A stretch of DNA of 46,548 nucleotides from Acidobacteriota bacterium (GTDB lineage Bacteria; Acidobacteriota; Terriglobia; Acidiferrales; UBA7541), in contig QHYH01000121.1 of NCBI GenBank assembly GCA_003223215.1, positions 1 through 46,548 of the forward strand, given 5' to 3'. The position numbers and the translations under genes were made by a program. Positions 35,525 through 44,003 of this stretch are shown piece after piece (within the stretch, counting starts at the first letter, position 1; every line of letters begins with the position of its first letter). The notes under the pieces are model-generated. The model saw nothing but the letters and a program-made list of their open reading frames with translations. It was not told the origin of the DNA and ran no database searches.

Positions 35525-36498
35525 AAATCGAGTCTATTGTCAGGCGCAAACAGCCGGGCCGGAAGATGCAAGGAATTGCGGCGGCCCTTTTGCCGTTTGA
35601 AGCGAACGGGCGGGTTGCCGTGGAAGCGTTTCAAAACCATCTGGGCGCGACGCATCGCGCTGGCCTGATGAACGCGGTGAACATGGACACGGGGTACGTG
35701 AACTTCCTGAGTGAAGAAGAGAAACGGGACGTGCTGCGGTGGGCGCGGGAGGCGCTTGGCGCCGGTGTGCCGTTCGTGGCGGGCGCGTATATCGAGTGCC
35801 AGGATGGAGAGGTGGTCGCGCTCTATCGCAAGCAGATCGATGCGATCGTGGCCCATGGCGGAATTCCGATTCTGTTCCAGACGAGCCGGCTGCACGGCAA
35901 AACGCCGGCGGAAAAGGCGGCGGTTTATGCGGCGGCCAGCCACGGTTATTCGCACCTGCTGGCTTTCGAGCTGGGGAAAATGTTTGCGCCGAACGGAGAG
36001 ATTTTTGAGGAAGAGACCATCCGGCGGCTGATCGATATTCCGGAGATCAAGGGGATGAAACACTCTTCCTTGGACCGGCTGACGGAGCTGCGAAGGCTTG
36101 AGCTTCGCGATGCGCAGCGGCCGGACTTTCGCATTTATACAGGAAACGATCTGGGCATCGACATGATCGAGTACGGATCCGATTATTTGCTCGGGCTGGC
36201 CACGTTTGCACCGGAGAAGTTTGCGGAGCGGGACCGCCTCTGGGCCGAAGGGGATCCCGCGTACTATGCGCTGTCGGATGCCCTGCAACATCTGGGAAAC
36301 ATTGCGTTTCGCGATCCCGTTCAGGCGTACAAACATTCGACGGCGGTGTTTCTTCATCTCACGGGAAGAATTCCGACGAGTCTGACGCATCCGAAAAACG
36401 CGAAGCGGCCAGAATGGGAGGCGGAGATTCTTCGAGATTGCGCGCGTCGCGTGGGAGCGAAGGCGAATCCACAAACGAGCGGAGCGGTCCATCTATGA
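35521..36498 (+). CDS. DapA/NAL-family (dihydrodipicolinate synthase-like) aldolase or lyase
   Basis: ATG 35521 overlaps the OYE stop in ATGA. The 325-residue protein is a (beta/alpha)8 barrel of the class-I DapA group: [40 protein letters not shown] (in place of the usual GTTGE loop), [22 protein letters not shown] with the Schiff-base Lys180, and [20 protein letters not shown]. Tyr in the usual YNxP turn is missing ([11 protein letters not shown]), so it is not a lysine-biosynthesis enzyme but one of the diverged 2-keto-acid or sugar-acid aldolases or dehydratases. Position between an oxidoreductase and a transporter points to breakdown of an imported acid. Confidence 0.85.
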   Translation: MKIESIVRRKQPGRKMQGIAAALLPFEANGRVAVEAFQNHLGATHRAGLMNAVNMDTGYVNFLSEEEKRDVLRWAREALGAGVPFVAGAYIECQDGEVVALYRKQIDAIVAHGGIPILFQTSRLHGKTPAEKAAVYAAASHGYSHLLAFELGKMFAPNGEIFEEETIRRLIDIPEIKGMKHSSLDRLTELRRLELRDAQRPDFRIYTGNDLGIDMIEYGSDYLLGLATFAPEKFAERDRLWAEGDPAYYALSDALQHLGNIAFRDPVQAYKHSTAVFLHLTGRIPTSLTHPKNAKRPEWEAEILRDCARRVGAKANPQTSGAVHL

Positions 36499-37763
36499 AA
36501 GAGGATGAATCGCTGATGGCAATCGCCGAAACCGGCCGGATCTTTTACGGTTGGTGGGTGGTTGCGGCGGCGTTTCTGAATCTTTTTTTCGTAGTCGGAA
36601 TTATCTTTTATGGCTTTCCGGTTTTTTATGCTTCGTTTGTGGAATCCTTGGGGTTTAGTCGCGCACAGGTCACGCAGGGATTTTTTCTGGGATTCTTGAT
36701 TATCGGACTGCCCTTTGGGTTGCTCGCGGGGGCGGTAATTGACCGTGTCGGGGCTCGATGGGTGATTGTTACAGGCGCGGGAATCGTGGGGATTTCGCTG
36801 CTGCTGATGGCGAAGATGACAAAGTTGTGGCACTACGAGGCGCTTTGCGCGCTGGAAGTGCTGGGCTACGTATTTGCGGGGCCGATTGCGAATCAGGTAC
36901 TGGTGTCGCGGTGGTTTTGTGCGCGACGCGGGCGAGCAATGGGTTTCGCATATCTGGGACTTGGTTCGGGCGGAGTGGTTGCACCGCTGCTAGTGAACTA
37001 TTTGATTCGAACGTATGGCTGGCGCCATGCACTGGAAATCGTCGCGCTTACGCTGATGGCAGTGGTACTTCCCGTGGGAATCTGGATTACCCGGTCAACT
37101 CCGGAAAAGTCCGGCCTGCTGCCCGATGGAGCGTCCTCGAGTGACTCCACGAGCATAGCGACAGCGGCCATGACTTCGAGCAGCGTGGCGGAAGCCGTAG
37201 GGACGAGAAATTTCTGGCTGATTCTGCTAGGATCGACATCAGCGATCGGCGCCGTTGGAGCGGTGATTCAGCACTTCATCTTATTTTTGAAAGATCAAGG
37301 CTATTCGGCCACGGTGGCATCACGCTTTTCCGCCGGACTGCTGACGGCGAGCCTGGCGGGAAGAATTCTTGTCGGCTACGCGGTGGATCATGTACGGAAG
37401 AAGAATGCCATGGCATTTTTCTATTTCTTAATGGGAGCGTCGGTGCTTTTGCTCGGAATGTCAAGGCAGCCAGCAGTGGCCTGGACGTTCGCATTCATTT
37501 TCGGATTTTCGATGGGGGCAGACTATATGCTTGTTCCGTTGGTTACGGCGGAAAGCTTCGGGACGGCCGCGCTCGGCAAGCTGCTTGCGTTGATCATCAT
37601 GGGATATTCGCTTGGGCAATGGGGACTGCCGTGGATTGTTGGGAGGCTGTTTGATGCGAGGCACACCTACAATTTGGCGTGGAAGATTACGGCTCTCGCC
37701 GGGATGCTTGGCGGGCTGGCGATTTACGCTGTCTCATCGAGAGAAGAAAAAATCCGGGCTTAA
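36495..37763 (+). CDS. MFS transporter (monocarboxylate/oxalate-type)
   Basis: ATG 36495 overlaps the previous stop in ATGA. The 422-residue protein has twelve membrane helices in two six-helix halves. RIFYGWWVVAAAFLNLFFVV at the start, the loop LLAGAVIDRVGARWVIVTGA (motif A: D-R-x-G-x-R), FAGPIANQVLVSRWFCARRG (W-F-x-x-R-R-G) and the second-half GRILVGYAVDHVRKKNA (D-x-x-x-K-K) are typical of the MCT/OFA-type MFS group, which imports monocarboxylates, tartrate or oxalate. The central loop is Ser/Thr-rich. Being the last gene of the operon, it likely supplies the substrate of the DapA-like and OYE enzymes. Confidence 0.9.
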   Translation: MKEDESLMAIAETGRIFYGWWVVAAAFLNLFFVVGIIFYGFPVFYASFVESLGFSRAQVTQGFFLGFLIIGLPFGLLAGAVIDRVGARWVIVTGAGIVGISLLLMAKMTKLWHYEALCALEVLGYVFAGPIANQVLVSRWFCARRGRAMGFAYLGLGSGGVVAPLLVNYLIRTYGWRHALEIVALTLMAVVLPVGIWITRSTPEKSGLLPDGASSSDSTSIATAAMTSSSVAEAVGTRNFWLILLGSTSAIGAVGAVIQHFILFLKDQGYSATVASRFSAGLLTASLAGRILVGYAVDHVRKKNAMAFFYFLMGASVLLLGMSRQPAVAWTFAFIFGFSMGADYMLVPLVTAESFGTAALGKLLALIIMGYSLGQWGLPWIVGRLFDARHTYNLAWKITALAGMLGGLAIYAVSSREEKIRA

Positions 37764-38428
37764 AGCCAATCCTGTCCGAGGGTTGTCCTGAAAGGGTTGT
37801 GTCTAACTCGGTTCCTGCTTGCAGCCCCCGCGCGTCCGCGGTCTGGCTCAGGGAGCTGAAGTTTGTCAACGCCCGCTTGGTTACAAGTCGGCCACGATTA
37901 GCTAGCTCATGAGTTAGGCAAGTATCCACCAAGCGAGCTGAGCCTTCGGGCGCCGGGAAGGGTTTGTCCCGCATTCCCCTATGGGGAAAATCCGGGGACT
38001 CTGCGCATGCGAGCCACACTCTGGTACTGCGTGCAACAGCCAAATTGTTTGCGAAGTCTTTCGTTTCCAAAAAGAACGTTGCAAAGGAAGGGCTTCCAGA
38101 AGATAAGCGTCTGGCTTGGGCGCGGGCAGTTGGCCGGCTCGGGTGCTAAAATTTTGGCTTTGCAATCATCCAGAAGAAGCCCCAGAGTGTGCGGCCACGT
38201 CCCCTTTCAGGACACGCAATTCGTGCTCAGTATGGCAAATAGGTGTGGCCACGATTCAAGCAAACTAGCAACATCGGGAACACGAAGACATGCGGTTTAT
38301 CGAGACCTTTCTGCCCCGGAAATAGATAGCAATCTCTGCGGGAACCTTGCTATATGAGTTTGATCCACACGACTTGCAGGACATGGACGGTCCTCTTCGA
38401 GCCATTCATCGAGGCCGAGGAGCAGGGT
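37764..38428. other. Long intergenic region, no gene recognised
   Basis: Between the MFS gene and the receiver-only gene (which ends at 38429 on the other strand). Frames here are broken and match nothing. A minus-strand frame that follows the receiver stop contains HVLQ, which could be a trace of a MEDS domain like that of the paralogue at 44 kb, but this is weak. Confidence 0.45.
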
Positions 38429-38836
38429 TCAAGCGGATATGGGCGCTACTCTGCCACTGAGAAACTTTTCGCCACGAAGAACAGCGGCGAGAGCAGGCAG
38501 TAGCTCCCCGTTCATCGCTGACTTGAGAATATATCCGCAAGCCCCATTGCTAAAAGCTGCCTTCACCACCTCCGGGTCGTCGTTCAGAGATACAAAAACT
38601 ACTTTCGACCCAGAAGCCACAACCGATATCCGCCGGACGGCCTCTATTCCATTCAGCTTCGGCAAGCCGATATCCAGGAGAATCAAGTCCGGTTGGCAGC
38701 GCCGGGCTTTCTGAACGGCGTCCAGTCCATCTGCAGCTTGCCCGACGACCCGAAACTGCGTTCCTCGCAACATCCCGCAAACGCATTCCCGAAAGCTCGC
38801 AAAGTCATCGACAACCAAGACTCTAAAGCTTTGCAT
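38429..38836 (-). CDS. Receiver-only response regulator
   Basis: From ATG 38836 (preceded by GCGGAG) the 135 residues are a single REC domain: SFRVLVVDDFASFRECVCGM with Asp10-Asp11, DLILLDIGLPKLNG with the phosphoacceptor Asp55, VVFVSLND with Ser83, and CGYILKSAMNGEL with Lys105. All key residues are present, so it should be phosphorylated. The style is that of NarL/FixJ receivers, yet no HTH follows; the chain ends after SGRVAPISA. It may act like CheY or be the truncated copy of a longer REC protein, since the gene at 44004 is a paralogue with a MEDS domain after the same point. Confidence 0.88.
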   Translation of the reverse strand: MQSFRVLVVDDFASFRECVCGMLRGTQFRVVGQAADGLDAVQKARRCQPDLILLDIGLPKLNGIEAVRRISVVASGSKVVFVSLNDDPEVVKAAFSNGACGYILKSAMNGELLPALAAVLRGEKFLSGRVAPISA

Positions 38837-38881
38837 CTCCGCTTGACGATAGCGAAGAATGCGGGGTCTTGCAAGGGCCTG

Positions 38882-38893
38882 TATCATGTGATA
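38882..38893 (-). promoter_or_regulatory. Shared palindrome upstream of the receiver-only gene
   Basis: TATCACATGATA (read toward the gene), inverted arms TATCA and TGATA, lies 45 bases before ATG 38836. The same 12 bases stand 42 bases before the paralogous gene at 44004, and flanking bases are also alike. It is in the 67-base gap shared with the divergent gene at 38904. Confidence 0.5.
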
Positions 38894-38903
38894 TACGACC
38901 GAA

Positions 38904-39266
38904 ATGAGTGATCGAGCAGCTCTGATCATAAGCTGTTCCCGTCAGCAGACAGCAACCATCCATCAACGCGCAGAGCTCGAGAGATGGACCGTAAGCGGTT
39001 ATGTGTTGCGTATTCTCATGAGATGGTTGGACCTCGAGGAAAGACTGGCTGTCATCCAGCAAGAGGGTGACCGACCTCTGACTGCGCTCCAGCCCGTTCG
39101 GCCTTCCGGCAAGAGAACTACGATGCTTGTACGGTGCTCAAAGGAAGAGGCGCACCGCATCAGAGCAGGCGCAAAGCGAAGATGTACGACCATAAGTTGG
39201 TTTGTGATTCACGCCCTGGCTCTCTCTTGGGGCGCGGAAAACCGCATAGAATTCCGCAATAAGTAA
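38904..39266 (+). CDS. Tandem ribbon-helix-helix-like protein, hypothetical
   Basis: A 120-residue protein with two similar halves. First: ALIISCSRQQTATIHQRAEL, RWTVSGYVLRILMRWLD. Second: TTMLVRCSKEEAHRIRAGAK, RRCTTISWFVIHALALSW. Each half has a strand with Cys-Ser, a helix starting with a polar residue, Thr-x-S-x-x-V and a final helix ending in Leu-x-x-x-W, the shape of a ribbon-helix-helix or DUF1778-type DNA-binding unit. Two such units in one chain would form a monomeric version of the normal dimer. No toxin-like gene follows. It is divergent from the receiver gene and may regulate it. The start has no strong binding site. Confidence 0.6.
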   Translation: MSDRAALIISCSRQQTATIHQRAELERWTVSGYVLRILMRWLDLEERLAVIQQEGDRPLTALQPVRPSGKRTTMLVRCSKEEAHRIRAGAKRRCTTISWFVIHALALSWGAENRIEFRNK

Positions 39267-39375
39267 GCGACCGGACCGCGCTGGATAACGGACTCAAGTT
39301 GCCGCCCTAAAGGAACGGCGCCGCGATCCTCGCCACTTGATCAAGCGATTCAAACCCTAGACCTTGCGAGGGCGG

Positions 39376-41997
39376 CTAGGCGGATTCGGCAGCGGCGAAC
39401 GAGGAGATGTCGATGATGGTGATAATGGCGCCATCAATTTTGTTTTCGACGGTACGATAAGGCAGAATGCGCAACTGGTAACGCGCACCCTTGCGATCCG
39501 TAATCACGCGATCCACCTGGCGAAGACTGGCCATGACCTCGAGGACCAGAGACTGCAATTCGGGGATTTCGATAGTGGGGTTAATGTTGGTCAGCGGGCG
39601 GCCGACATCTGCCGGAATAAGGCCCAGGAGTTTTTGGGCCTGAGGCGTGAAGCGGCGTATGCTGAGGTCGCTGCTGATGATAACCACCGCGAAATCGATG
39701 CTGGCGAAGAGGTTGGTCAGGTCGTTATTGATTTGAGTGACTTCCTGATTCCGGCTGCGCAGCTCATCATTGACGGTGCTCAATTCTTCGTTGGCGGACT
39801 GAAGTTCCTCCTTGGCGGTTTCCACCTCTTCGTTGGTGCTCTGAAGTTCTTCGTTGCTGGAAAGGATTTCCTCATTGGCGGATTGTAGCTCTTCGTTGGT
39901 AGCTTCCTGCGTTTCGATCACGGAGTGGAGATATTCCTTGGTGGCAGCGAGCACTTCCTCGAGCGTGGCAATTCTTCCGGAGACGGCAGATTTCGACTCG
40001 CCCCGTTTTGACGTGCGCGCCGCGCGGAGGTGCGGGGCAGCAAGGGACTCTTCAAAAACGATCATAAAGTAAAGCTCTTTGAGATTGCCTGTGCGGATGG
40101 GAACTACTTCAAAGTTCGCGAAGCGAATGGAGTTGGGAGCGGCGTTCCCGTTCCCGTTCTTGATTTGAATGTTTTGTTTGCGGACGCTGACATGGTGCTT
40201 CTTGGCTTTGGTCAGTGCGTTGCGCAGGTCCAGGAGAAGGCGCTCGCGGGCCATCTTGAGGATGCTGAGACTCGCGCGTCCGGGGGCAAGCTTGAGATAG
40301 CGGTCGACATTGCCGCGAGTATGGATGATTTCGAGGTCTTCGTTGATGAAAACGGTCGCGGGGCTGTATTGGCTAAGCAGGCGCCGATCAAATTCTTTCT
40401 GGGCTTCGAGATAGCTCCAGCTGGTGTCGGGTTGCTTGGAGGGCACTCGGAAAGCGCCGTATCCATGGCGCTCCCCGGGCGTGCTGCAAGAAAAAGTGGC
40501 GGGCTGACGGACGCCCGTAGATTTTTTGAGAAAAATCTTGTACGTGCGGTCCTCGGCGGAGAAGAGATTAGTAGCGGTGCCAACACCTTCGGAAGTTCCT
40601 AGAAGGAGATAGCCGTCCGGGCGTGTGGCGTAGTGAAACATGGCGATGACTCTGTTTTGAAGGACGGGTTCGAGATAGATGAGGAGATTGCGGCAACAGA
40701 CAAGATCCATCTGTGAAAACGGAGGATCATTGAGGACGTTGTGCTGGGCAAAGATGCACATGTCCCGGATGGTCTTGCTGATGCGATAGTCACCCTCCCC
40801 TTTGGTAAAAAAACGGCGAAGGCGCTCCGGGGAGACATCGCCCTGAATGTTTTCGGGGTAAAGGCCGCTGCGAGCCTTGGCGATACTGGATTCGCTGATA
40901 TCGGTCCCAAAAAACTGAATGTGAGTCTCGGGGGCCTTGTCGCCGACAGCCTCGAGAAGGGCAATCGCGACGGAATAGGTTTCTTCGCCAGAGGCGCATC
41001 CGGGAGTCCAAACACGCAGGCTGCCTTCGGCAGCGCGGTTCTTCATGATGGCAGGGAAAACTTTGGCCTTGAGGACCTCGAACACCTTAGGATTACGGAA
41101 GAAGCTGGTGACGTTGATGAGCATGTCCTGGTAGAGGGCCTTGATCTCCGCGGGATTGCTCTGAAGGTATTTGAAGTACTCGTCGATTTTTTCGATTTTG
41201 TGAACCACCATGCGGCGGCGAATGCGGCGAACGATCGTGGTCTGGCGGTAGTGCGTGAAATCGACGCCGGTCGATTTGCGCAGCAGATTGAAGACCAGAT
41301 TAAGACCAGTGTTTTCCGCCGGGGCTAGTTCGGGGCCTTGGTCGCGGACAAGATAAGGGTGACGGGCGATGCGAGTAAGTTCGCGGGCGATAGCTTTGGG
41401 CGGGAGGACGTAGTCTACGCAACCGGCGGCGACGGCGCTGCCGGGCATGCTGTCGTACTTGGCGGATTGTTCGTCTTGCGCGAAGGTTACGCCACCATGG
41501 GCTTGAATCTCGCCGAGGCCGGCGGTTCCGTCGGTGCCCGAGCCGGATAAGAGGACGCCAATGGCATGATTGCCTTGCCCCTCGGCGAGAGCGCGCATGA
41601 AATGGTCGATGGACATGTGAAGGCCGCGACCTTCGCCGCGTGGCGCGAGCTGCAGGGTGTGATTGGAAATGGACATGGTGGCGTTGGGCGGAATGACGTA
41701 AACGTGATTGGGTTCGACGGTCATCCCGTTGGTGACTTCCTTGACGTGCATGGCGGTTTTTTTGGAAAGAAGTTCGGTGAGCATGCTGTGATGCTCGGGG
41801 TCGAGATGCTGGACGAGAACGAAGGCCATGCCGGTATCGGTAGCCAGGTTGCTGATGAGTTCGGTGAAAGCTTCGATTCCGCCCGCGGAAGCGCCAACAG
41901 CGGCGATCAACAGGTCGCTCTTGCGATCAGGGAGCGGGGAAGAATCTCCGCTGGAAGAATCGAGTGGGTGGTTCCGCCCCGACGATTTTGATTTCAT
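39376..41997 (-). CDS. CheB-CheR-PAS fusion (methylesterase/methyltransferase hybrid)
   Basis: The 873-residue protein combines a CheB methylesterase domain (GASAGGIEAFTEL with Ser37, VQHLDPEHHSML with His, SGSGTDGTAGLGEI with Asp), a CheR methyltransferase domain from about residue 230 (RKSTGVDFTHYRQTTIVRRI, WTPGCASGEETYSVAIALLE as the SAM site, FFGTDISE), a coiled coil of repeated EELQSANEE/ELQSTNEE units near 680-760, and a C-terminal PAS domain (SIDFAVVIISSDLSIRRFTP). No receiver is at the N-terminus. Such fusions often lack a chemotaxis operon and serve two-component signalling; many carry a C-terminal kinase, which is absent here. GGAGAG precedes ATG 41997. Adjacent receiver and HD-GYP genes suggest shared signalling. 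Confidence 0.95.
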   Translation of the reverse strand: MKSKSSGRNHPLDSSSGDSSPLPDRKSDLLIAAVGASAGGIEAFTELISNLATDTGMAFVLVQHLDPEHHSMLTELLSKKTAMHVKEVTNGMTVEPNHVYVIPPNATMSISNHTLQLAPRGEGRGLHMSIDHFMRALAEGQGNHAIGVLLSGSGTDGTAGLGEIQAHGGVTFAQDEQSAKYDSMPGSAVAAGCVDYVLPPKAIARELTRIARHPYLVRDQGPELAPAENTGLNLVFNLLRKSTGVDFTHYRQTTIVRRIRRRMVVHKIEKIDEYFKYLQSNPAEIKALYQDMLINVTSFFRNPKVFEVLKAKVFPAIMKNRAAEGSLRVWTPGCASGEETYSVAIALLEAVGDKAPETHIQFFGTDISESSIAKARSGLYPENIQGDVSPERLRRFFTKGEGDYRISKTIRDMCIFAQHNVLNDPPFSQMDLVCCRNLLIYLEPVLQNRVIAMFHYATRPDGYLLLGTSEGVGTATNLFSAEDRTYKIFLKKSTGVRQPATFSCSTPGERHGYGAFRVPSKQPDTSWSYLEAQKEFDRRLLSQYSPATVFINEDLEIIHTRGNVDRYLKLAPGRASLSILKMARERLLLDLRNALTKAKKHHVSVRKQNIQIKNGNGNAAPNSIRFANFEVVPIRTGNLKELYFMIVFEESLAAPHLRAARTSKRGESKSAVSGRIATLEEVLAATKEYLHSVIETQEATNEELQSANEEILSSNEELQSTNEEVETAKEELQSANEELSTVNDELRSRNQEVTQINNDLTNLFASIDFAVVIISSDLSIRRFTPQAQKLLGLIPADVGRPLTNINPTIEIPELQSLVLEVMASLRQVDRVITDRKGARYQLRILPYRTVENKIDGAIITIIDISSFAAAESA

Positions 41998-42102
41998 CTT
42001 CTCTCCGAGTCGTTAGAACGGCTGGGTATTCACCCGGCAGGGTGGAGAGCGTGTCGTGGAGTGCCGCCACGCGAGAAATAACGGTATCGCAACCGCTTAC
42101 GC

Positions 42103-42360
42103 CTAGGCTTCGGCTGCCAGGAGACCACCCAGCGATTCTAGTCTTTCCACTAACCAGATAACAACCTGATCCTCCGGCGACGAAGGGCCTGGAGCCTCGG
42201 TTTCGAAACCACTCCCGTCCGTGGCCACAGTATCATCATGGCGATGGGCAGCGTGGTACTCGGCCTCGAGGATGTCAGCGGCCCAAGGAGCGAAATAATC
42301 GATGAGCCGCAGATCCTTCTTGCCGGGCTGGGTTACGGTCCGATTGCGAGTCGAGAGCAT
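42103..42360 (-). CDS. Small hypothetical protein
   Basis: An 85-residue frame upstream of the CheB-CheR gene on the same strand. The first part (KKDLRLIDYFAPWAADILEA, then EYHAAHRHDD) and the last helix (EDQVVIWLVERLESLGGLLA) look like a folded, soluble protein, with an acidic Gly/Pro linker in between. It matches no family I know and the binding site before ATG is poor. The 105-base gap to the CheB-CheR gene would allow cotranscription. Could also be a chance frame. Confidence 0.35.
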   Translation of the reverse strand: MLSTRNRTVTQPGKKDLRLIDYFAPWAADILEAEYHAAHRHDDTVATDGSGFETEAPGPSSPEDQVVIWLVERLESLGGLLAAEA

Positions 42361-42692
42361 GCCCCAGATGCGTCCCGACGAAGCCCGCGAAGACGACAGC
42401 TAAGAATTGAATAGCACGTAACACGAAGAGAAGTTTGGGATGGGGGTCACCGTGGTCGGCGCTTAGGGGCCCTGGCACGCCGCCGGGAGAGGATCGTAGC
42501 GCTCTGTTGATATGCTGCTCCAAGAAAGGTACGCCGCCGCGCCAAGCTCGACCGGCGTGCGTGATACGAGCAGCTATGTATTACTTATAGTCTTGGAATA
42601 CATCACCTTCTACGAGCGACTTCTTGCCCGGCTTCAGAGAATTCAACCGCTCGATCGGGTTCGTAATGCAAGCAGCGACGAATAAGGTTCCG
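42361..42692. other. Intergenic, no gene recognised
   Basis: A minus-strand frame (up to 42523) has one hydrophobic stretch, but its ends are low-complexity and it overlaps the small hypothetical gene. I see no RNA gene or repeat. Confidence 0.35.
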
Positions 42693-43682
42693 CTAAGCGC
42701 AGAAAGAGGTTTGCTTGGAGCGCCCCCTTACGGGTAAATAATCACCGGACCGGCACATCCGCGAGACCTTACAGACGAGTGAAGCATCCAGCCATCCATA
42801 CGCGGCTTCCTGACGAAGGATCTCGAGCGCCTCCTCGGAAGAAAGCGCCTCCCTGTAAGGCCGATCGTTCGTCAGTGCGTCATAAACGTCCGCCACTTGC
42901 AAAATGCGCGCTTTCAGAGGGATTTCCTCCCCATACAGGCCGTCGGGATATCCGCTGCCATCCATGCGCTCATGATGATGCCGGATCAGAGGAAGGATGG
43001 GACGCAGGCACTTGAGCGGCGCGCAGATCCTTTCTCCTGTGACCGGATGCTGGCGCACAATCTCAGTTTCTTCCGCGTTCAGGCGCGCTGGCTTCAGGAG
43101 GATGTGGTCTGGCACCGCCAGCTTTCCGATGTCGTGCAGCAGGCAGCCGAGGCGTAATTCCTGCAAATCATCTTCGGACAGACCGAGCTTCTCGCCGAGT
43201 TGCACGGCATGTTCCGCAAGGCGATCAGAATGTCCATCCGTGCGCGAATGCCTGGCTTCAATGTTATGCGCCAGAGAAAGAATCACCGACTTTGCCTGCT
43301 CATCCAGGTAGGATTTGAGCCGCAAGAGAGATTCGATGTGGCCTGGTCCATCCCCCAGAGAAGGCGGCGTGTCCCAGAAATCCGCAGCGCTTTCTTCGCG
43401 TCTTTCGATCAATTCCGCCGAAGTGAGCCTCGAGGAAATCAAAACAACAGGCGCCGGTTGATTGAGGGCATCCTGCTTTGGACGCCTGGACAATTCCGCA
43501 CCACGGACCCGGGGTAGATGATCGTCGAGAGGAACCAAGTCGGGTTGCAAACGCAGGCATATCTGCCGCGCGGATTCGGCATTGTCGGCTATGACAACGT
43601 CGAAATTCTGATTCTCCAGGAGGGCTTTCCAATTTTCTCGTTCCGGCGAAGCCACGTCCACGAGCAAGATGATGGGGTTCAT
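42693..43682 (-). CDS. HD-GYP domain response regulator with degenerate receiver
   Basis: The 329-residue protein has an N-terminal receiver (residues 1-120) and an HD-GYP phosphodiesterase (130-320). In the receiver the acceptor Asp53 (DLVPLDDHLP) is kept, but the acidic pair is reduced to one Asp (LLVDVAS) and the conserved Lys is replaced (DFWDTPP), so normal phospho-switching is doubtful. The catalytic half is intact: SLAHNIEARHSRTDGHSDRL, LLHDIGKLAVPDH (HD 183-184), LIRHHHERMDGSGYPDGLYG (HHE and GYP) and VADVYDALTNDRPYREALS. It should hydrolyse cyclic di-GMP. No diguanylate cyclase is in the window. Confidence 0.93.
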   Translation of the reverse strand: MNPIILLVDVASPERENWKALLENQNFDVVIADNAESARQICLRLQPDLVPLDDHLPRVRGAELSRRPKQDALNQPAPVVLISSRLTSAELIERREESAADFWDTPPSLGDGPGHIESLLRLKSYLDEQAKSVILSLAHNIEARHSRTDGHSDRLAEHAVQLGEKLGLSEDDLQELRLGCLLHDIGKLAVPDHILLKPARLNAEETEIVRQHPVTGERICAPLKCLRPILPLIRHHHERMDGSGYPDGLYGEEIPLKARILQVADVYDALTNDRPYREALSSEEALEILRQEAAYGWLDASLVCKVSRMCRSGDYLPVRGRSKQTSFCA

Positions 43683-43949
43683 TGAGCGCCTCTGCTCAAT
43701 CTACGGTCTTGTCCAAAGGTTGGACTGGTTACGACCTCCACTCCCTGCTTCCGAGGGCTCATACCTCCTCTTTTTGGGCACTGCGAGGACTGGAGTAGCT
43801 GCCAGGCTCGGTCTCAATGCTCACTAACGGCCAAAGACTCGCCCTTCTAAGTGCCCCAAATCTCGCGTGTTACTCGGTATGTGGGAAATGGCTGCGCCTG
43901 CAGGCGGCCCGAATTTCCACGAAGGCAGTAAACTTTACTTGGTGCAGCA

Positions 43950-43961
43950 TATCACATGATA
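43950..43961 (+). promoter_or_regulatory. Second copy of the receiver-gene palindrome
   Basis: TATCACATGATA, identical to the copy at 38882-38893, 42 bases before ATG 44004. The following bases (CCCCGCGTTTTTTCGTATCG) also resemble those before the receiver-only gene, so the promoter region was duplicated with the gene. Confidence 0.5.
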
Positions 43962-44003
43962 GAATTTGCATAGCCCCGCGTTTTTTCGTATCGTCTGCCG
44001 GAG

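Noticed and set aside
35470-36492. A 340-codon minus-strand frame opposite the DapA-like gene
   Set aside because: It is very Arg-rich and antisense to a complete barrel enzyme.
42275-42523. An 82-codon minus-strand frame with one hydrophobic segment
   Set aside because: It overlaps the more plausible small gene at 42103-42360, and both ends are low-complexity.
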